This document shows positions 1 through 8,478 of a DNA stretch of 64,000 nucleotides, one piece after another. The first letter of the stretch is position 1. Every line of letters starts with the position of its first letter. Position numbers and translations under genes: made by a program. The DNA is from Bacillota bacterium (GTDB lineage Bacteria > Bacillota_A > Clostridia > Lachnospirales > Lachnospiraceae), in NCBI GenBank assembly GCA_023407175.1, contig JAEYMU010000053.1:62001-126000 (forward strand), given 5' to 3'. The notes under the pieces were generated by a model. That model was not told the DNA's origin and did not search any database. It saw nothing but the letters and a program-made list of their open reading frames with translations.

Positions 1-323
1 CCCCTAACCTTTGCATTGAGCAGCATCGCCAGAGAAAGCGCAAACACCAGATTGAGGGGCACACTAAGCAATACAAACTCAATGGTATAGCCGACACTCT
101 TCCATACCTCCGGATCGGTCAGAATAATCCTATAGTTTTGAAAACCCCTCCACTCAAGAAACAGGGAGGTAGTGGTAGCATTTGTACAGGAAAGGTATAG
201 AGAATAAAATAACGGGAAGGCCATCAGCAGGACAAAGCCCAGCAGCCACGGCGCCGCAAATAAAATTCCCATGATTGCCTCCCGCCGGTTATATTTTTTT
301 ATTTTTTTCTCTGTGCTTTTCAT
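1..323 (-). CDS. Sugar ABC transporter permease, MalF type (partial, N-terminal part)
   Basis: Inner-membrane subunit of a CUT1-family carbohydrate ABC transporter. Only the N-terminal part is present; the gene runs off the left edge. The visible protein has a basic start (MKSTEKKIKKYNRREAIMG), a first membrane segment (LFAAPWLLGFVLLMAFPLFY), an extracytoplasmic loop with the NYRIILTDPEVW type motif usual in MalF/UgpA proteins, and a second hydrophobic stretch. The start at 323 is preferred because GGAGAGG lies just upstream; an in-frame ATG at 368 has only a poor site. It follows the binding protein by about 57 bp, giving the order MalG, binding protein, MalF. The missing C-terminus means the EAA motif cannot be checked. 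The fold call is firm, the substrate unknown. Confidence 0.85.
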   Translation of the reverse strand, partial: MKSTEKKIKKYNRREAIMGILFAAPWLLGFVLLMAFPLFYSLYLSCTNATTTSLFLEWRGFQNYRIILTDPEVWKSVGYTIEFVLLSVPLNLVFALSLAMLLNAKVR

Positions 324-380
324 AAACCTCTCCAATCCGCCGCCTTCCGGCGCCAAAATACTTTTCATAATAAAACACCC

Positions 381-1784
381 TTAATAGGAGGACTTAAGCT
401 TATCAATTGCCTTTTGTGCATTCTCAAGTGCTTCCTCCACGGTATATTTGTCGGAAACCATATCGGTAACCGCCCCCTGTACCTCACCCCACCAGTTCGG
501 AGCATCATAGATATAATCATAGGCCTTACGATAATTCATCTCTGTAAGCACTACAGTTTTCACAGGGTCTGTAATTTCCTGAAACAGCTCCTCATAAACC
601 GTTATATTCGCAGGCATATTGCTGGATTCTGTCAGAACCTCCTTCTGGATCTCCGGGCCTGTCAGATATTTTACAAATTCCCATGCCGCCTCCTGCTTTG
701 CCTTATTTTTACCTGAAAGGCGGTTGGAAACCTCAATCGAGAAGCCTCCTGTGAAATTGTAATGATTTTCTTCAACCTTGTCATAAGGAACCGGAGCGGC
801 TCCAAGATTAATCCGCTTATCCTCCTCCAGCTTGTCGTTTTGCCAGGGTATTTCATTTGTTGCTATCATCATTGCAACATTTTTACTCCAGAAGAGATTG
901 GTCTTGTTATCTCCTGCGGAATCCAGAAAAGCATTTACCTTTGCAAAGGGCAGCGTGTGAGTCAGGTTATACCAGGTTTCAAAGCCTGCCCGCACTCCGG
1001 GATCACTGGTGATTATCGCATTGCCGTCGCTGTCAAAGAATTCTCCGCCCTTGCTCCAGACAACATTAACAAACATACAATTGCCGACACTGACATCAAA
1101 ACCAAGCTGTGTTATCTTGCCGTTCTCCTGCTTGGTCAAAAGCTCCTGATAGGCCATAAGCTCATTCCAGGTCTGCGGTGCGCGGACATTGCCGTCCTCA
1201 CCCACCAAATCCGCCGGCTTTCCGGTAATCTCAGTATCCGCCTGCTGCACAGCCTTAGTTCCAAGCCAATCCGCATCAGTCGTAGCTGCAAGCTCATTTA
1301 GTAAATCAATATTGTAGTATAGGATACGGTTATCCAGTGCATAGGGCAGCCCATAGATTTTTTCTTCATAGGTCATCGGCTTTAAATCCGCCTCATAAAA
1401 GTCATCCTGATTTAACGTCTCATCAAAGAATTGAGACAGCTCCATGGATACTCCGCCCTTCGCACGGTCGGCTGTATCTTTGATTGTCTGGATATAGATA
1501 TCCGGCCCGTTGGAATCCGTCATGGCCGTCGTGATCTTTGTAAAGTAATCCCAGAACGAAATACCGGTGTATTCTACCTTAATACCCGGATGTGCCTCTT
1601 CAAACCTTTCAATCACAGACAGCGTCCACTCGTAATTCGCGTCTCCCTCCGGATAAATCGACCAAAACTTCAGGGTAACCTCCCCATTGCCGCTGTCCGA
1701 AGAGGAACAGCCTGTCATATACATTGTTCCAAGCATTACGATAATCATCAGACAGCTTAATATTTTTCTACTTCTTTGCTTCAT
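381..1784 (-). CDS. Extracellular sugar-binding lipoprotein of an ABC transporter (family 1)
   Basis: Captures an oligosaccharide outside the membrane and delivers it to the permease pair encoded on either side. The 467-residue protein has a lipoprotein signal peptide: basic MKQRSRK, hydrophobic core, then lipobox MTGC with the lipidated Cys at residue 26, followed by a Ser/Gly-rich linker. The mature part has the family 1 pattern: LKFWSIYP at the start, FEEAHPGIKVEY near 65, PDIYIQ near 95, and a C-terminal AWEFVKYLTGPEIQKE helix. A GGAGGAAG site precedes the ATG. The divergent neighbours encode a GH38 alpha-mannosidase and its regulator, so an alpha-mannoside ligand is plausible but inferred. 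No ATPase is nearby; a shared MsmX-type ATPase elsewhere is expected for this family. Confidence 0.93.
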   Translation of the reverse strand: MKQRSRKILSCLMIIVMLGTMYMTGCSSSDSGNGEVTLKFWSIYPEGDANYEWTLSVIERFEEAHPGIKVEYTGISFWDYFTKITTAMTDSNGPDIYIQTIKDTADRAKGGVSMELSQFFDETLNQDDFYEADLKPMTYEEKIYGLPYALDNRILYYNIDLLNELAATTDADWLGTKAVQQADTEITGKPADLVGEDGNVRAPQTWNELMAYQELLTKQENGKITQLGFDVSVGNCMFVNVVWSKGGEFFDSDGNAIITSDPGVRAGFETWYNLTHTLPFAKVNAFLDSAGDNKTNLFWSKNVAMMIATNEIPWQNDKLEEDKRINLGAAPVPYDKVEENHYNFTGGFSIEVSNRLSGKNKAKQEAAWEFVKYLTGPEIQKEVLTESSNMPANITVYEELFQEITDPVKTVVLTEMNYRKAYDYIYDAPNWWGEVQGAVTDMVSDKYTVEEALENAQKAIDKLKSSY

Positions 1785-1843
1785 ATCCTATCTTCCTCCC
1801 TTTATTACATTAATTTTAAAATACTTTGTCCCTTTTCCCTGTT

Positions 1844-2704
1844 TTATCCCTTAACCGCACCTGATTTTATCCCTTCCAGGAAGTATCTTTGGCAAAATAC
1901 GAATATAATAATATTTGGTATCATGGAAATAATGGAACCGGCCATCAGCAGACTCCAGTTTGTACTTTGCTGTGAGAAAAACGCCCTAAGTCCCAAGGCC
2001 ACCGTAGTCAGCATGGTATCATTAATATAAATCATAGGTCCCATATAATCATTCCAGGAAAACAAAAAGGCAAATACAGCAACTGTGGCAATTACCGGCT
2101 TTGACAGCGGCATCATAATTCTCCACCAGATGCCCAGCTCTCCCGCACCGTCTATTTTGGCCGCCTCATAGGTTTCCTTCGGAACGGTTTTAAAAAACTG
2201 CTGGATCAAAATAACATTTCCCGCACCGCCTCCAAGAAAAGCCGGCAGGATTAAGGGCCACCAGGAATTTGTAAGCCCCATTGTGCTATACATTTTATAA
2301 GTTGGAATCATCAATACCGACCCGGGTATCATCATCGTAACCAGCATGATGGAATAGATGAAATCCCTTCCCGGCCATCTAAGCCGTGCAAAGGAGTACG
2401 CAACAAGGCTGGCTGAAATCGTCGTGCCAAGCACCGTTAATCCTGTTACAATTCCGCTGTTCACAAAGTACCTGGCAAAGGGTATCTGCCGGAACACCTC
2501 AATATAATTACTCCAGCACCAGGACTTTGGTATCAATTGCTCCTTAAGGCCAACCGCCGTCATAAGTTCCGATTCTGTCTGGAGAGAAACAGAAATCATA
2601 TAAACAAACGGAAATAAGAAATATACCGCAAAGATAACCATCATCAGGATAACCCCGGATACATAGGCGGCCCTTTTCATTTTCTTTTTCATCGCATTAT
2701 CCAT
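1844..2704 (-). CDS. Sugar ABC transporter permease, MalG type
   Basis: Inner-membrane permease half of the same transporter. It has about six membrane segments and the MalG-type EAA loop (EAAKIDGAGELGIWWRI, about residue 180) that contacts the ATPase, plus the conserved N-terminal SLQTESELM region. The reading frame can be extended to a GTG at 2743, but the ATG at 2704 (MDNAMKKK) is preferred because TGAGG sits 6 nt upstream of it; this gives 286 residues. It is the first gene of a minus-strand operon, 59 bp ahead of the binding protein. Having MalG first and MalF last, with the binding protein between, is unusual for CUT1 operons. Confidence 0.92.
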   Translation of the reverse strand: MDNAMKKKMKRAAYVSGVILMMVIFAVYFLFPFVYMISVSLQTESELMTAVGLKEQLIPKSWCWSNYIEVFRQIPFARYFVNSGIVTGLTVLGTTISASLVAYSFARLRWPGRDFIYSIMLVTMMIPGSVLMIPTYKMYSTMGLTNSWWPLILPAFLGGGAGNVILIQQFFKTVPKETYEAAKIDGAGELGIWWRIMMPLSKPVIATVAVFAFLFSWNDYMGPMIYINDTMLTTVALGLRAFFSQQSTNWSLLMAGSIISMIPNIIIFVFCQRYFLEGIKSGAVKG

Positions 2705-2825
2705 TCCAAACCTCATTTGATGATATTTTTTAATATCTTGCACACATTTTATTTACATGCTTTTCAACTTATATACTTGATATTATCAACTATAAATTGC
2801 TTTACATGCCCAGTGCTTTAAATAA

Positions 2826-2855
2826 ATATTATCATCGATTTTCTTTTGTTGTCAA
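2826..2855 (-). promoter_or_regulatory. Sigma-A-like promoter of the mannoside-type ABC operon
   Basis: On the minus strand TTGACA (2855-2850) is followed by GATAAT after 16 bp (2833-2828), or by TAATAT after 18 bp. It faces the MalG-type gene starting at 2704, giving a leader of roughly 110 nt. The match to consensus is good, but the transcription start is not known. Confidence 0.6.
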
Positions 2856-3075
2856 CATGTTTCACAATACATTTCGGCCAAATCACAATAAACTTGATAA
2901 ATTTGATATATAAATGCTATATTTGCACAAACAGGATTTACTATTTGTATATATTAGCCAAATATCTTGTTGTTATTATTTATTTTGATCTACTTTTTTA
3001 ACAATCAGAACCCATTAATAGGAATATACCTAAAATATTTTGTATTAATATAAGCAAATATAGTAAAGTTTTCTA

Positions 3076-3105
3076 TTGACACATTGGTATTTTTATCTAT
3101 ATAAT
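3076..3105 (+). promoter_or_regulatory. Consensus sigma-A promoter of the GntR-GH38 operon
   Basis: TTGACA at 3076-3081 and TATAAT at 3100-3105 are both perfect consensus hexamers separated by 18 bp. The predicted start near 3112 leaves a leader of about 160 nt before the ATG at 3272, and that leader contains the TTGTAT triplet and the long palindrome. Such a strong core promoter fits a gene held down by a repressor. Confidence 0.7.
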
Positions 3106-3150
3106 CATTTTAGATCAACAACTTGTATATCTTGTATTCCTTGTATAGTA

Positions 3151-3195
3151 GAATTATGTTATGATTAAAGCGTCGCTTTAATCATAACATAATTC
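3151..3195. repeat. 45-bp perfect palindrome (22-bp arms, 1-nt centre) in regulator leader
   Basis: The left arm at 3151-3172 begins GAATTATGTTATGATTAAAG and the right arm at 3174-3195 is its exact reverse complement, with one T at 3173. In RNA it would form a 22-bp stem. No T-run follows (the sequence continues GACATAAAACC), so it is not a normal intrinsic terminator. It lies downstream of the likely promoter and 76 bp before the regulator's start codon, so an operator or a leader-RNA structure is likely. Confidence 0.85.
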
Positions 3196-3271
3196 GACAT
3201 AAAACCACTGCTGATTACAGGGATGATTTTATTTTATATTCAATAAATCAATCCAGGGAAAGAGGAAACCT

Positions 3272-4351
3272 ATGAGTAATTTTCTTTACAAACAGATCAA
3301 GGACTACCTTCTGCAGCTGATTGCGGACAACAAACAAACACCCCATTATAAGCTTCCCTCTGAAAACCAGATTGCAATGAAGTTCAACACCTCCCGAATT
3401 ACGGCAAAGCGTGCATTAACCGAGCTTCAGGAGGAAGGCTATATCTATCGTTATCAGGGAAAGGGGAGCTATATCAATACGGAAAAAGAAGCAGGTAAAC
3501 CGGAAAGCTTCACCAACTTTATCTGCATGCTCCTGCCTAATATAGGAAGTAATTTTATCGCCAACATTGTGTCCGGCGCCAGAAATGTATTACGGCAGAA
3601 CGGATATCACCTGCTGCTGATGAGTGAGCCGGAGGACGAGCTGATTCAGGATAATCTGGTCAGCAGCCTGGTTGAAATGAATGTAAAGGGTATTATAGTT
3701 TTTCCCAATAATTCCGCCCGTTATAACAAGGACCTGCTTCTTCTTGCCTTCAATAAATATCCGGTGGTATTTGTGGATCGTACCCTGCACAATATTGATG
3801 TCAGCTCCGTAAGCAGTGATCATCTGGAAATGAGCAAAAAAGCAGTACAGCATCTGATTGACCGGGGCTGCAGGGATATCGGCCTGATTACCGTACCGGC
3901 AGAATACGGCAGCAGCTCAGCCCGCAGGATTTCAGGCTATGAACGTGCCCATATGGAGAATAACCTGCTGATCAAATCCAGCAATATTTTGACGGTTACC
4001 AAGGACATGCCGGATTTAACCGACCGTATCTGTGAATACTTCCGGGCAAATCCTACTCTGGACGGTGTGCTTTCCTATGGGGATGTGATAGGCATTCATG
4101 TCTATTCGGCCATCAGCGCCTGCGGTATCCGTGTACCGGAGGATATGAAGGTTGTTTTCTTTGATAATGAATATATGAATTATCAGGATATCCTTCCATT
4201 TTCCTCCACCTGTGTCGCCCAGCAGGGCTCCAAAATCGGAGAAACTGCGGCCAATCTCATCTTGAAATATCTAAAGAAGCACGTAGTTGAAAATGAAAAG
4301 ATTATGATCGACTGTCATATCATAGAAAAGGACTCAACAAGAAATGAATAA
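3272..4351 (+). CDS. GntR-type transcription regulator with LacI-like sugar-sensing domain (AraR-like)
   Basis: A 359-residue regulator. Residues 1-70 form a GntR winged helix (KLPSENQIAMKFNTSRITAK, then RALTELQEEGYI and the GKGSYI wing). Residues about 80-355 resemble the periplasmic-binding-protein fold of LacI effector domains (ISGYERAHMENN, DGVLSYGDVIG, VFFDNEYMNY). This combination is known from AraR, which releases DNA upon sugar binding. The stop overlaps the start of the GH38 gene (ATGAATAA), implying translational coupling. It probably controls both its own operon and the divergent transporter; the effector is presumably a mannose-containing sugar, which is inferred only from the neighbours. 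Confidence 0.9.
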   Translation: MSNFLYKQIKDYLLQLIADNKQTPHYKLPSENQIAMKFNTSRITAKRALTELQEEGYIYRYQGKGSYINTEKEAGKPESFTNFICMLLPNIGSNFIANIVSGARNVLRQNGYHLLLMSEPEDELIQDNLVSSLVEMNVKGIIVFPNNSARYNKDLLLLAFNKYPVVFVDRTLHNIDVSSVSSDHLEMSKKAVQHLIDRGCRDIGLITVPAEYGSSSARRISGYERAHMENNLLIKSSNILTVTKDMPDLTDRICEYFRANPTLDGVLSYGDVIGIHVYSAISACGIRVPEDMKVVFFDNEYMNYQDILPFSSTCVAQQGSKIGETAANLILKYLKKHVVENEKIMIDCHIIEKDSTRNE

Positions 4352-7127
4352 TAAGAAAATAGAGAAAATATATTATTTTGCAGCTACACACTGGGACCGG
4401 GAATGGTATAAAACCGTGGACCAATACCGCTATAAGCTCATTCCCGTTATGGATAAAATTCTTCATACGCTAAAGACCGATCCCGATTTTCAGCTATTTA
4501 CACTGGATGGTCAGACCAGTGTTCTGGAGGACTATCTTGTGGTTCGGGGTGAAAGCCCCTGGGAAGAAGCCCTAAGGTCCTTGATCAGGGAGAGCCGCCT
4601 GCGCATCGGCCCCTGGTATACCATGCCGGATGAATTTCTCATTTCGGGTGAGAGTCTCATACAAAACCTCCTGTATGGTCATTCGATCTGCAAGCAATAT
4701 CAGGCAGAGCCCCTAAGAGCCGGCTATGTATGTGATACCTTCGGTCATATCGCTAATCTCCCTCAGCTTTTGAACGGCTTTCATATCAAGAATGCTCTGA
4801 TCAGCAGGGGGACGAATGACCATGATACGGATTGCTTTTTTGACTGGTTTTCACCGGACGGTTCAAGGCTGCTGGCCTTTAAAGCACCGGAGACCTGCGG
4901 CTATGGCTCCTTTTTCTTTGAGGTTATCAGTGAGTTTGCACCGGATTACGCCCTGCACCTTGATGAGATTACAGAAAAGGCCATTCAATACGTGGAACGG
5001 GAGCTTACCCGCACCTCCCTTCCCTATGTCATCCTGATGGATGGCATGGATCATGAAACCATCCATGAGTTCATGCCGGAAATTCTAAGAAGGCTGAAGG
5101 ACCATTTCCATTGTCCCGTTGTACAGGAGCCTCTTGATGCCGTATTTTCCCAGGTTCAGGAGGATAGGCAGCGGCTCCGGGAAGAAGCACAGGAAGCCGG
5201 GCATTCCGGAGCCTGCGGGGCTTCTGCGGGGACCGGCTCCGATTTACAAAAATCCGTCTGCCGGTTCGGCGAGCTTACTGACCTTGCCAAGGCATATGAA
5301 ATGCATATCAAGCTCATTCCGCACACCCTTTCCTCCCGCTATGACCTAAAAAGTGCAAACGACCGGTGTCAGAATCTGCTGGAGTATTATGCGATGCCCT
5401 GCCTGGCCATGGAGGAAATGAAGGGTCTGGAAGCCCTCTGCTCCTATATCCGGTACGCCTATTCCCTGCTGCTGCAAAATCATGCCCACGACAGCATCTG
5501 CGGCTGCTCCATAGACGAGGTCCACCGGGAAATGAATATTCGCTTCTCAAAGGCCTTCCATACAGCGGAGGAGTATTTCCTTCAATATTGCGCCAAAGAA
5601 TATTTCCGCTGCGTGGATGCTTTTAAGAACGCAGATCAATCTGAGAGCACCGATGCGAAAGGCCCCTTCTGTTTGGTTAAGGTTTTTAATCCTCTGCCTT
5701 ACGAATATCACGGCGCCATCGAGTTTGATATTGATTTTGCTCCCGACTTTGAAGTAAGGTCCCTTCCCTATGTCAAATTTGAGCAGCGTAATTCCTTTCT
5801 CATTACAGATGAAAATGATAACGAGCTGAAATACAACCTCATCAGCGCCTCCCGCGGCAGGAACGTGAGGATGTTCGGCGGCAACAAGCGCCCGGCAGAT
5901 ACCCACAGGGTAGCGGTTATGGCTGATTTAAAGCCCCTTGGCTTTACCACCTTTATTGTAAGGCCCTTCCCTCTCCCCTACCGAATTACAGAGGGCTTCT
6001 CCGATTCCGGGGTGTCCTGCGAGAATGAACTCATCCGCTTTGAGATTGCCTCTGACGGAACGATATCCTTAACTGACAAAGGGACAGGCCGCATCTATTC
6101 CGGCCTTCATTCCTTCTTAGACTGTGGTGAGATGGGGGATGGCTGGTTTCATATCAGGCCCATCAACGACCGCAGCATCTCCTCTCTCGGCTGTGGCATC
6201 AGCATAGAGAAGGTTTTTGACGGTTACGCGGAATGCAAATTCGCAGTACGCTATGCCTTTGAGCTCCCGTCAGAAAATGTAAGCAGCTTTCAGTTTGTTA
6301 ATCGCAGCGATTCCTATAAAACCTGCATCATCCGGTCCGAATTTACCATTGCCAGGGCTTCCGCGCTGGTAGCTGTGCGCACAGAGGTTGATAATAATAT
6401 CCGGGATCACCGTCTCTTGCTTCATCTGCCGACTCAGGTCGCATCGGACAAGTACTGCGTAAATCAATGCAATCTCATACTAAACCGCTCTATCGGTCAG
6501 GACAACAGCCGCCACACCTGGAAGGAAACCGATATCACGGAGCAGTCCTTCGAAAATATGATATACCTGCGTTCAAGACAGGGCACTCCCCATGGCCTTA
6601 TGTTCCTCTCAAAGGGCGGGCTTCATGAAGTTTCCTGCCCCGGAGACAGGGATAACAGTATCAATGTCACCCTACTCCGGTGCTTCAGCAAAACTGTAAA
6701 TACCGACGGTGAGCCGGATGGTCAGCTGCAGGGCAAACAGGTATTTGAATATGCCATTATGCCGATATCGGACCAATCCGATTGTGAGCTGGTAAAAATA
6801 AAGGACCGGTATGTTTGCGGCTATAAGACCTTTACCATTCCCGCAGGCACACCGGTACCGGAGGAAAGCGCATTTACCTTCCACTCTGACGCCTGCACTT
6901 ATTTAACCTCCATGCCCTCCCGGAAAACTGCTTCCAGTATTATAATCCGTGCGGCCAACTATTCCGGTGAAGCCGCCTCCTGCAAGCTAAGCTTTTCAAA
7001 AGAAATTACAAAAGCCTGCCTGTGCAATTTTCTTGAGGAAGAAACCGATACCATGGCCTTTCACGGAAAGGAGGCCGAGGCGATTGCCCTCCCTTATAAA
7101 ATAATTAATCTTAAAATCACATTCTGA
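4344..7127 (+). CDS. GH38 family alpha-mannosidase
   Basis: Retaining alpha-mannosidase of glycoside hydrolase family 38, probably cytoplasmic as there is no signal peptide. It is 927 residues, close to MngB-like bacterial enzymes. Residues 13-21 carry ATHWDREW, whose His16 and Asp18 match zinc ligands of the family; CDTFGHIANLPQ holds the likely nucleophile Asp131; NHAHDSICGCSIDEVH near residue 380 matches the other conserved His-Asp zinc region. The C-terminal half is beta-rich, as in GH38. It overlaps the regulator gene by 8 bp and is presumably expressed with it. Specificity (mannosylglycerate, alpha-mannan or N-glycan fragments) cannot be read from sequence alone. Its stop is one base from the stop of the convergent GH30 gene. 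Confidence 0.93.
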   Translation: MNNKKIEKIYYFAATHWDREWYKTVDQYRYKLIPVMDKILHTLKTDPDFQLFTLDGQTSVLEDYLVVRGESPWEEALRSLIRESRLRIGPWYTMPDEFLISGESLIQNLLYGHSICKQYQAEPLRAGYVCDTFGHIANLPQLLNGFHIKNALISRGTNDHDTDCFFDWFSPDGSRLLAFKAPETCGYGSFFFEVISEFAPDYALHLDEITEKAIQYVERELTRTSLPYVILMDGMDHETIHEFMPEILRRLKDHFHCPVVQEPLDAVFSQVQEDRQRLREEAQEAGHSGACGASAGTGSDLQKSVCRFGELTDLAKAYEMHIKLIPHTLSSRYDLKSANDRCQNLLEYYAMPCLAMEEMKGLEALCSYIRYAYSLLLQNHAHDSICGCSIDEVHREMNIRFSKAFHTAEEYFLQYCAKEYFRCVDAFKNADQSESTDAKGPFCLVKVFNPLPYEYHGAIEFDIDFAPDFEVRSLPYVKFEQRNSFLITDENDNELKYNLISASRGRNVRMFGGNKRPADTHRVAVMADLKPLGFTTFIVRPFPLPYRITEGFSDSGVSCENELIRFEIASDGTISLTDKGTGRIYSGLHSFLDCGEMGDGWFHIRPINDRSISSLGCGISIEKVFDGYAECKFAVRYAFELPSENVSSFQFVNRSDSYKTCIIRSEFTIARASALVAVRTEVDNNIRDHRLLLHLPTQVASDKYCVNQCNLILNRSIGQDNSRHTWKETDITEQSFENMIYLRSRQGTPHGLMFLSKGGLHEVSCPGDRDNSINVTLLRCFSKTVNTDGEPDGQLQGKQVFEYAIMPISDQSDCELVKIKDRYVCGYKTFTIPAGTPVPEESAFTFHSDACTYLTSMPSRKTASSIIIRAANYSGEAASCKLSFSKEITKACLCNFLEEETDTMAFHGKEAEAIALPYKIINLKITF

Positions 7128-7128
7128 T

Positions 7129-8478
7129 TTATCCCCGGCAGGGAATGCAGATGGTTGCGATTGCCGCGGCCGGTATGGTGCAGGCGGCAATCTCCCCGCG
7201 AAAACGCAGGTAAAAGGTTTTATCTTCCTTTTCTCTGTTGCATATGACCACCGCAATATCACCCTCCGGGTTGAGTACGGACAAGGTATCCAGCTCACTG
7301 CTGTATTTTGTATGAGCAATGCGCTTTGCTCCGGGTTTTATGTAGCGGCTGAAATGCTCCAAATAATAATAAGAAAGCCTTTTACAAAAACCATCTCCCT
7401 CCGCCTGGCACATCATAGGTGCCTCACAGAGATTATCCGAATAATTGGGTCCCCCGTTTTGATCAAGGATTAAATTCCAGTCAATAAAAATATTCGTACC
7501 GGCATTGAAATTCCCTATCATATCATGGGCGTAAAGCTGTGCGTTCAACAGCTGGTTGTCCGCGTCGTAACGGCTGTACTCAATACAGCCCTCTGAAAAC
7601 ATCAGCTTCTTATCGGGATACCTCTCCCGTATCAGGTTAAGCCCTTCAAAATGATCTCCGCTGTACCAATGGAAGGCCACACCATTTATCATATGGTCCG
7701 TTGTTTCATCAATTGTATCACGGGCTCTTTCATAGACCCGTTCCTTGTTATGGTCCCAAATGAACAGCTCTATATCTTCAAGACCGTTTTTTTGCAGCGC
7801 AGGATAAAGGGCTTCCTTAAGAAATTCTTTTTCTTCTGCTGCATCGAAGAGGCAGCTGTCCCAGGTTTGAACCGCATTGGGCTCATTCTGTACAGAAAGC
7901 ATCGTTACCGGGATACCCTGCTTCCTGTAGGCCTTAATATAGCTGCAGATATATTCCGCCCATTCCTGGTAGGACTCCTTCTTTAATCTTCCGCCTCCTG
8001 CCCTGTTCCCATTGGTCTTGAAGCTCACCGGAGGGGACCAGGGTGTCAGCATAACCTGCAGCCCTTCCCCGGCAATCTCCATAATCCGGTGTATCACGCT
8101 CAAAACTGCCCCTGCACCCTGCTCCAGAGCCTTTTCGTCCAGATATCCCTCCATCTTAGGGTTATATGCACAATACTGTCCTCTGGAAAAATCACAGCTG
8201 TCAATCGGTGTTCTTACAAAACGGTAACCGATACTATCCGGCCCAAAATAAGCCTCCAGCACTTTCTTTTGTTCTGCCTCCTCAAGCTGTTCCAAAACCG
8301 CAGCGACTGAATCAGTCACCGCGCCGCCAAAGCCTGCTATCTCCTGATAGGTTACCTCCGGATAGAGGTTGATGACCTGTATTTCCTGATTGGTGGCTTC
8401 CTGCACAAACAGCAATTCCTGTGCAAGACTCACCGGTTTTTCTTCCCTTAACTCTGTCGTTATAATTTTTGCTTTCAA
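7129..8478 (-). CDS. GH30 family glycosidase (cluster A, second copy)
   Basis: Family 30 retaining beta-glycosidase of 449 residues without a signal peptide, so it likely acts on imported oligosaccharides. The acid/base Glu199 is in LSVQNEPNAVQTWDSC and the nucleophile Glu296 in KLMFSEGCIEYS; TPWSPPVSFKTNG at about 145 and FGGAVTDS at about 51 are typical of the (beta/alpha)8 barrel, and the C-terminal 60 residues fit the side beta-domain. It overlaps the upstream GH30 gene by 4 bp (ATGA) and ends the operon. It is clearly paralogous to the GH30 gene at 50815. Members act as beta-glucosidases, glucosylceramidases, beta-1,6-glucanases or xylanases, so the substrate is open. Confidence 0.92.
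   Translation of the reverse strand: MKAKIITTELREEKPVSLAQELLFVQEATNQEIQVINLYPEVTYQEIAGFGGAVTDSVAAVLEQLEEAEQKKVLEAYFGPDSIGYRFVRTPIDSCDFSRGQYCAYNPKMEGYLDEKALEQGAGAVLSVIHRIMEIAGEGLQVMLTPWSPPVSFKTNGNRAGGGRLKKESYQEWAEYICSYIKAYRKQGIPVTMLSVQNEPNAVQTWDSCLFDAAEEKEFLKEALYPALQKNGLEDIELFIWDHNKERVYERARDTIDETTDHMINGVAFHWYSGDHFEGLNLIRERYPDKKLMFSEGCIEYSRYDADNQLLNAQLYAHDMIGNFNAGTNIFIDWNLILDQNGGPNYSDNLCEAPMMCQAEGDGFCKRLSYYYLEHFSRYIKPGAKRIAHTKYSSELDTLSVLNPEGDIAVVICNREKEDKTFYLRFRGEIAACTIPAAAIATICIPCRG

Larger units (their letters stand above)
2705..3271. other. Divergent regulatory region between mannoside transporter and GntR-GH38 operons
   Basis: About 570 AT-rich bases with no credible gene. It holds a minus-strand promoter (about 2826-2855), a plus-strand promoter (3076-3105), three TTGTAT units at 9-bp spacing (3123-3146) and a 45-bp perfect palindrome (3151-3195) in the leader of the regulator gene. 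The regulator's start has GAGGAAACC just upstream. Both operons probably respond to the regulator encoded at 3272. Confidence 0.7.

Noticed and set aside
3151..3195. Intrinsic terminator or attenuator
   Set aside because: The stem is long enough but no T-run follows on either strand at the correct position, so a standard terminator was not called.
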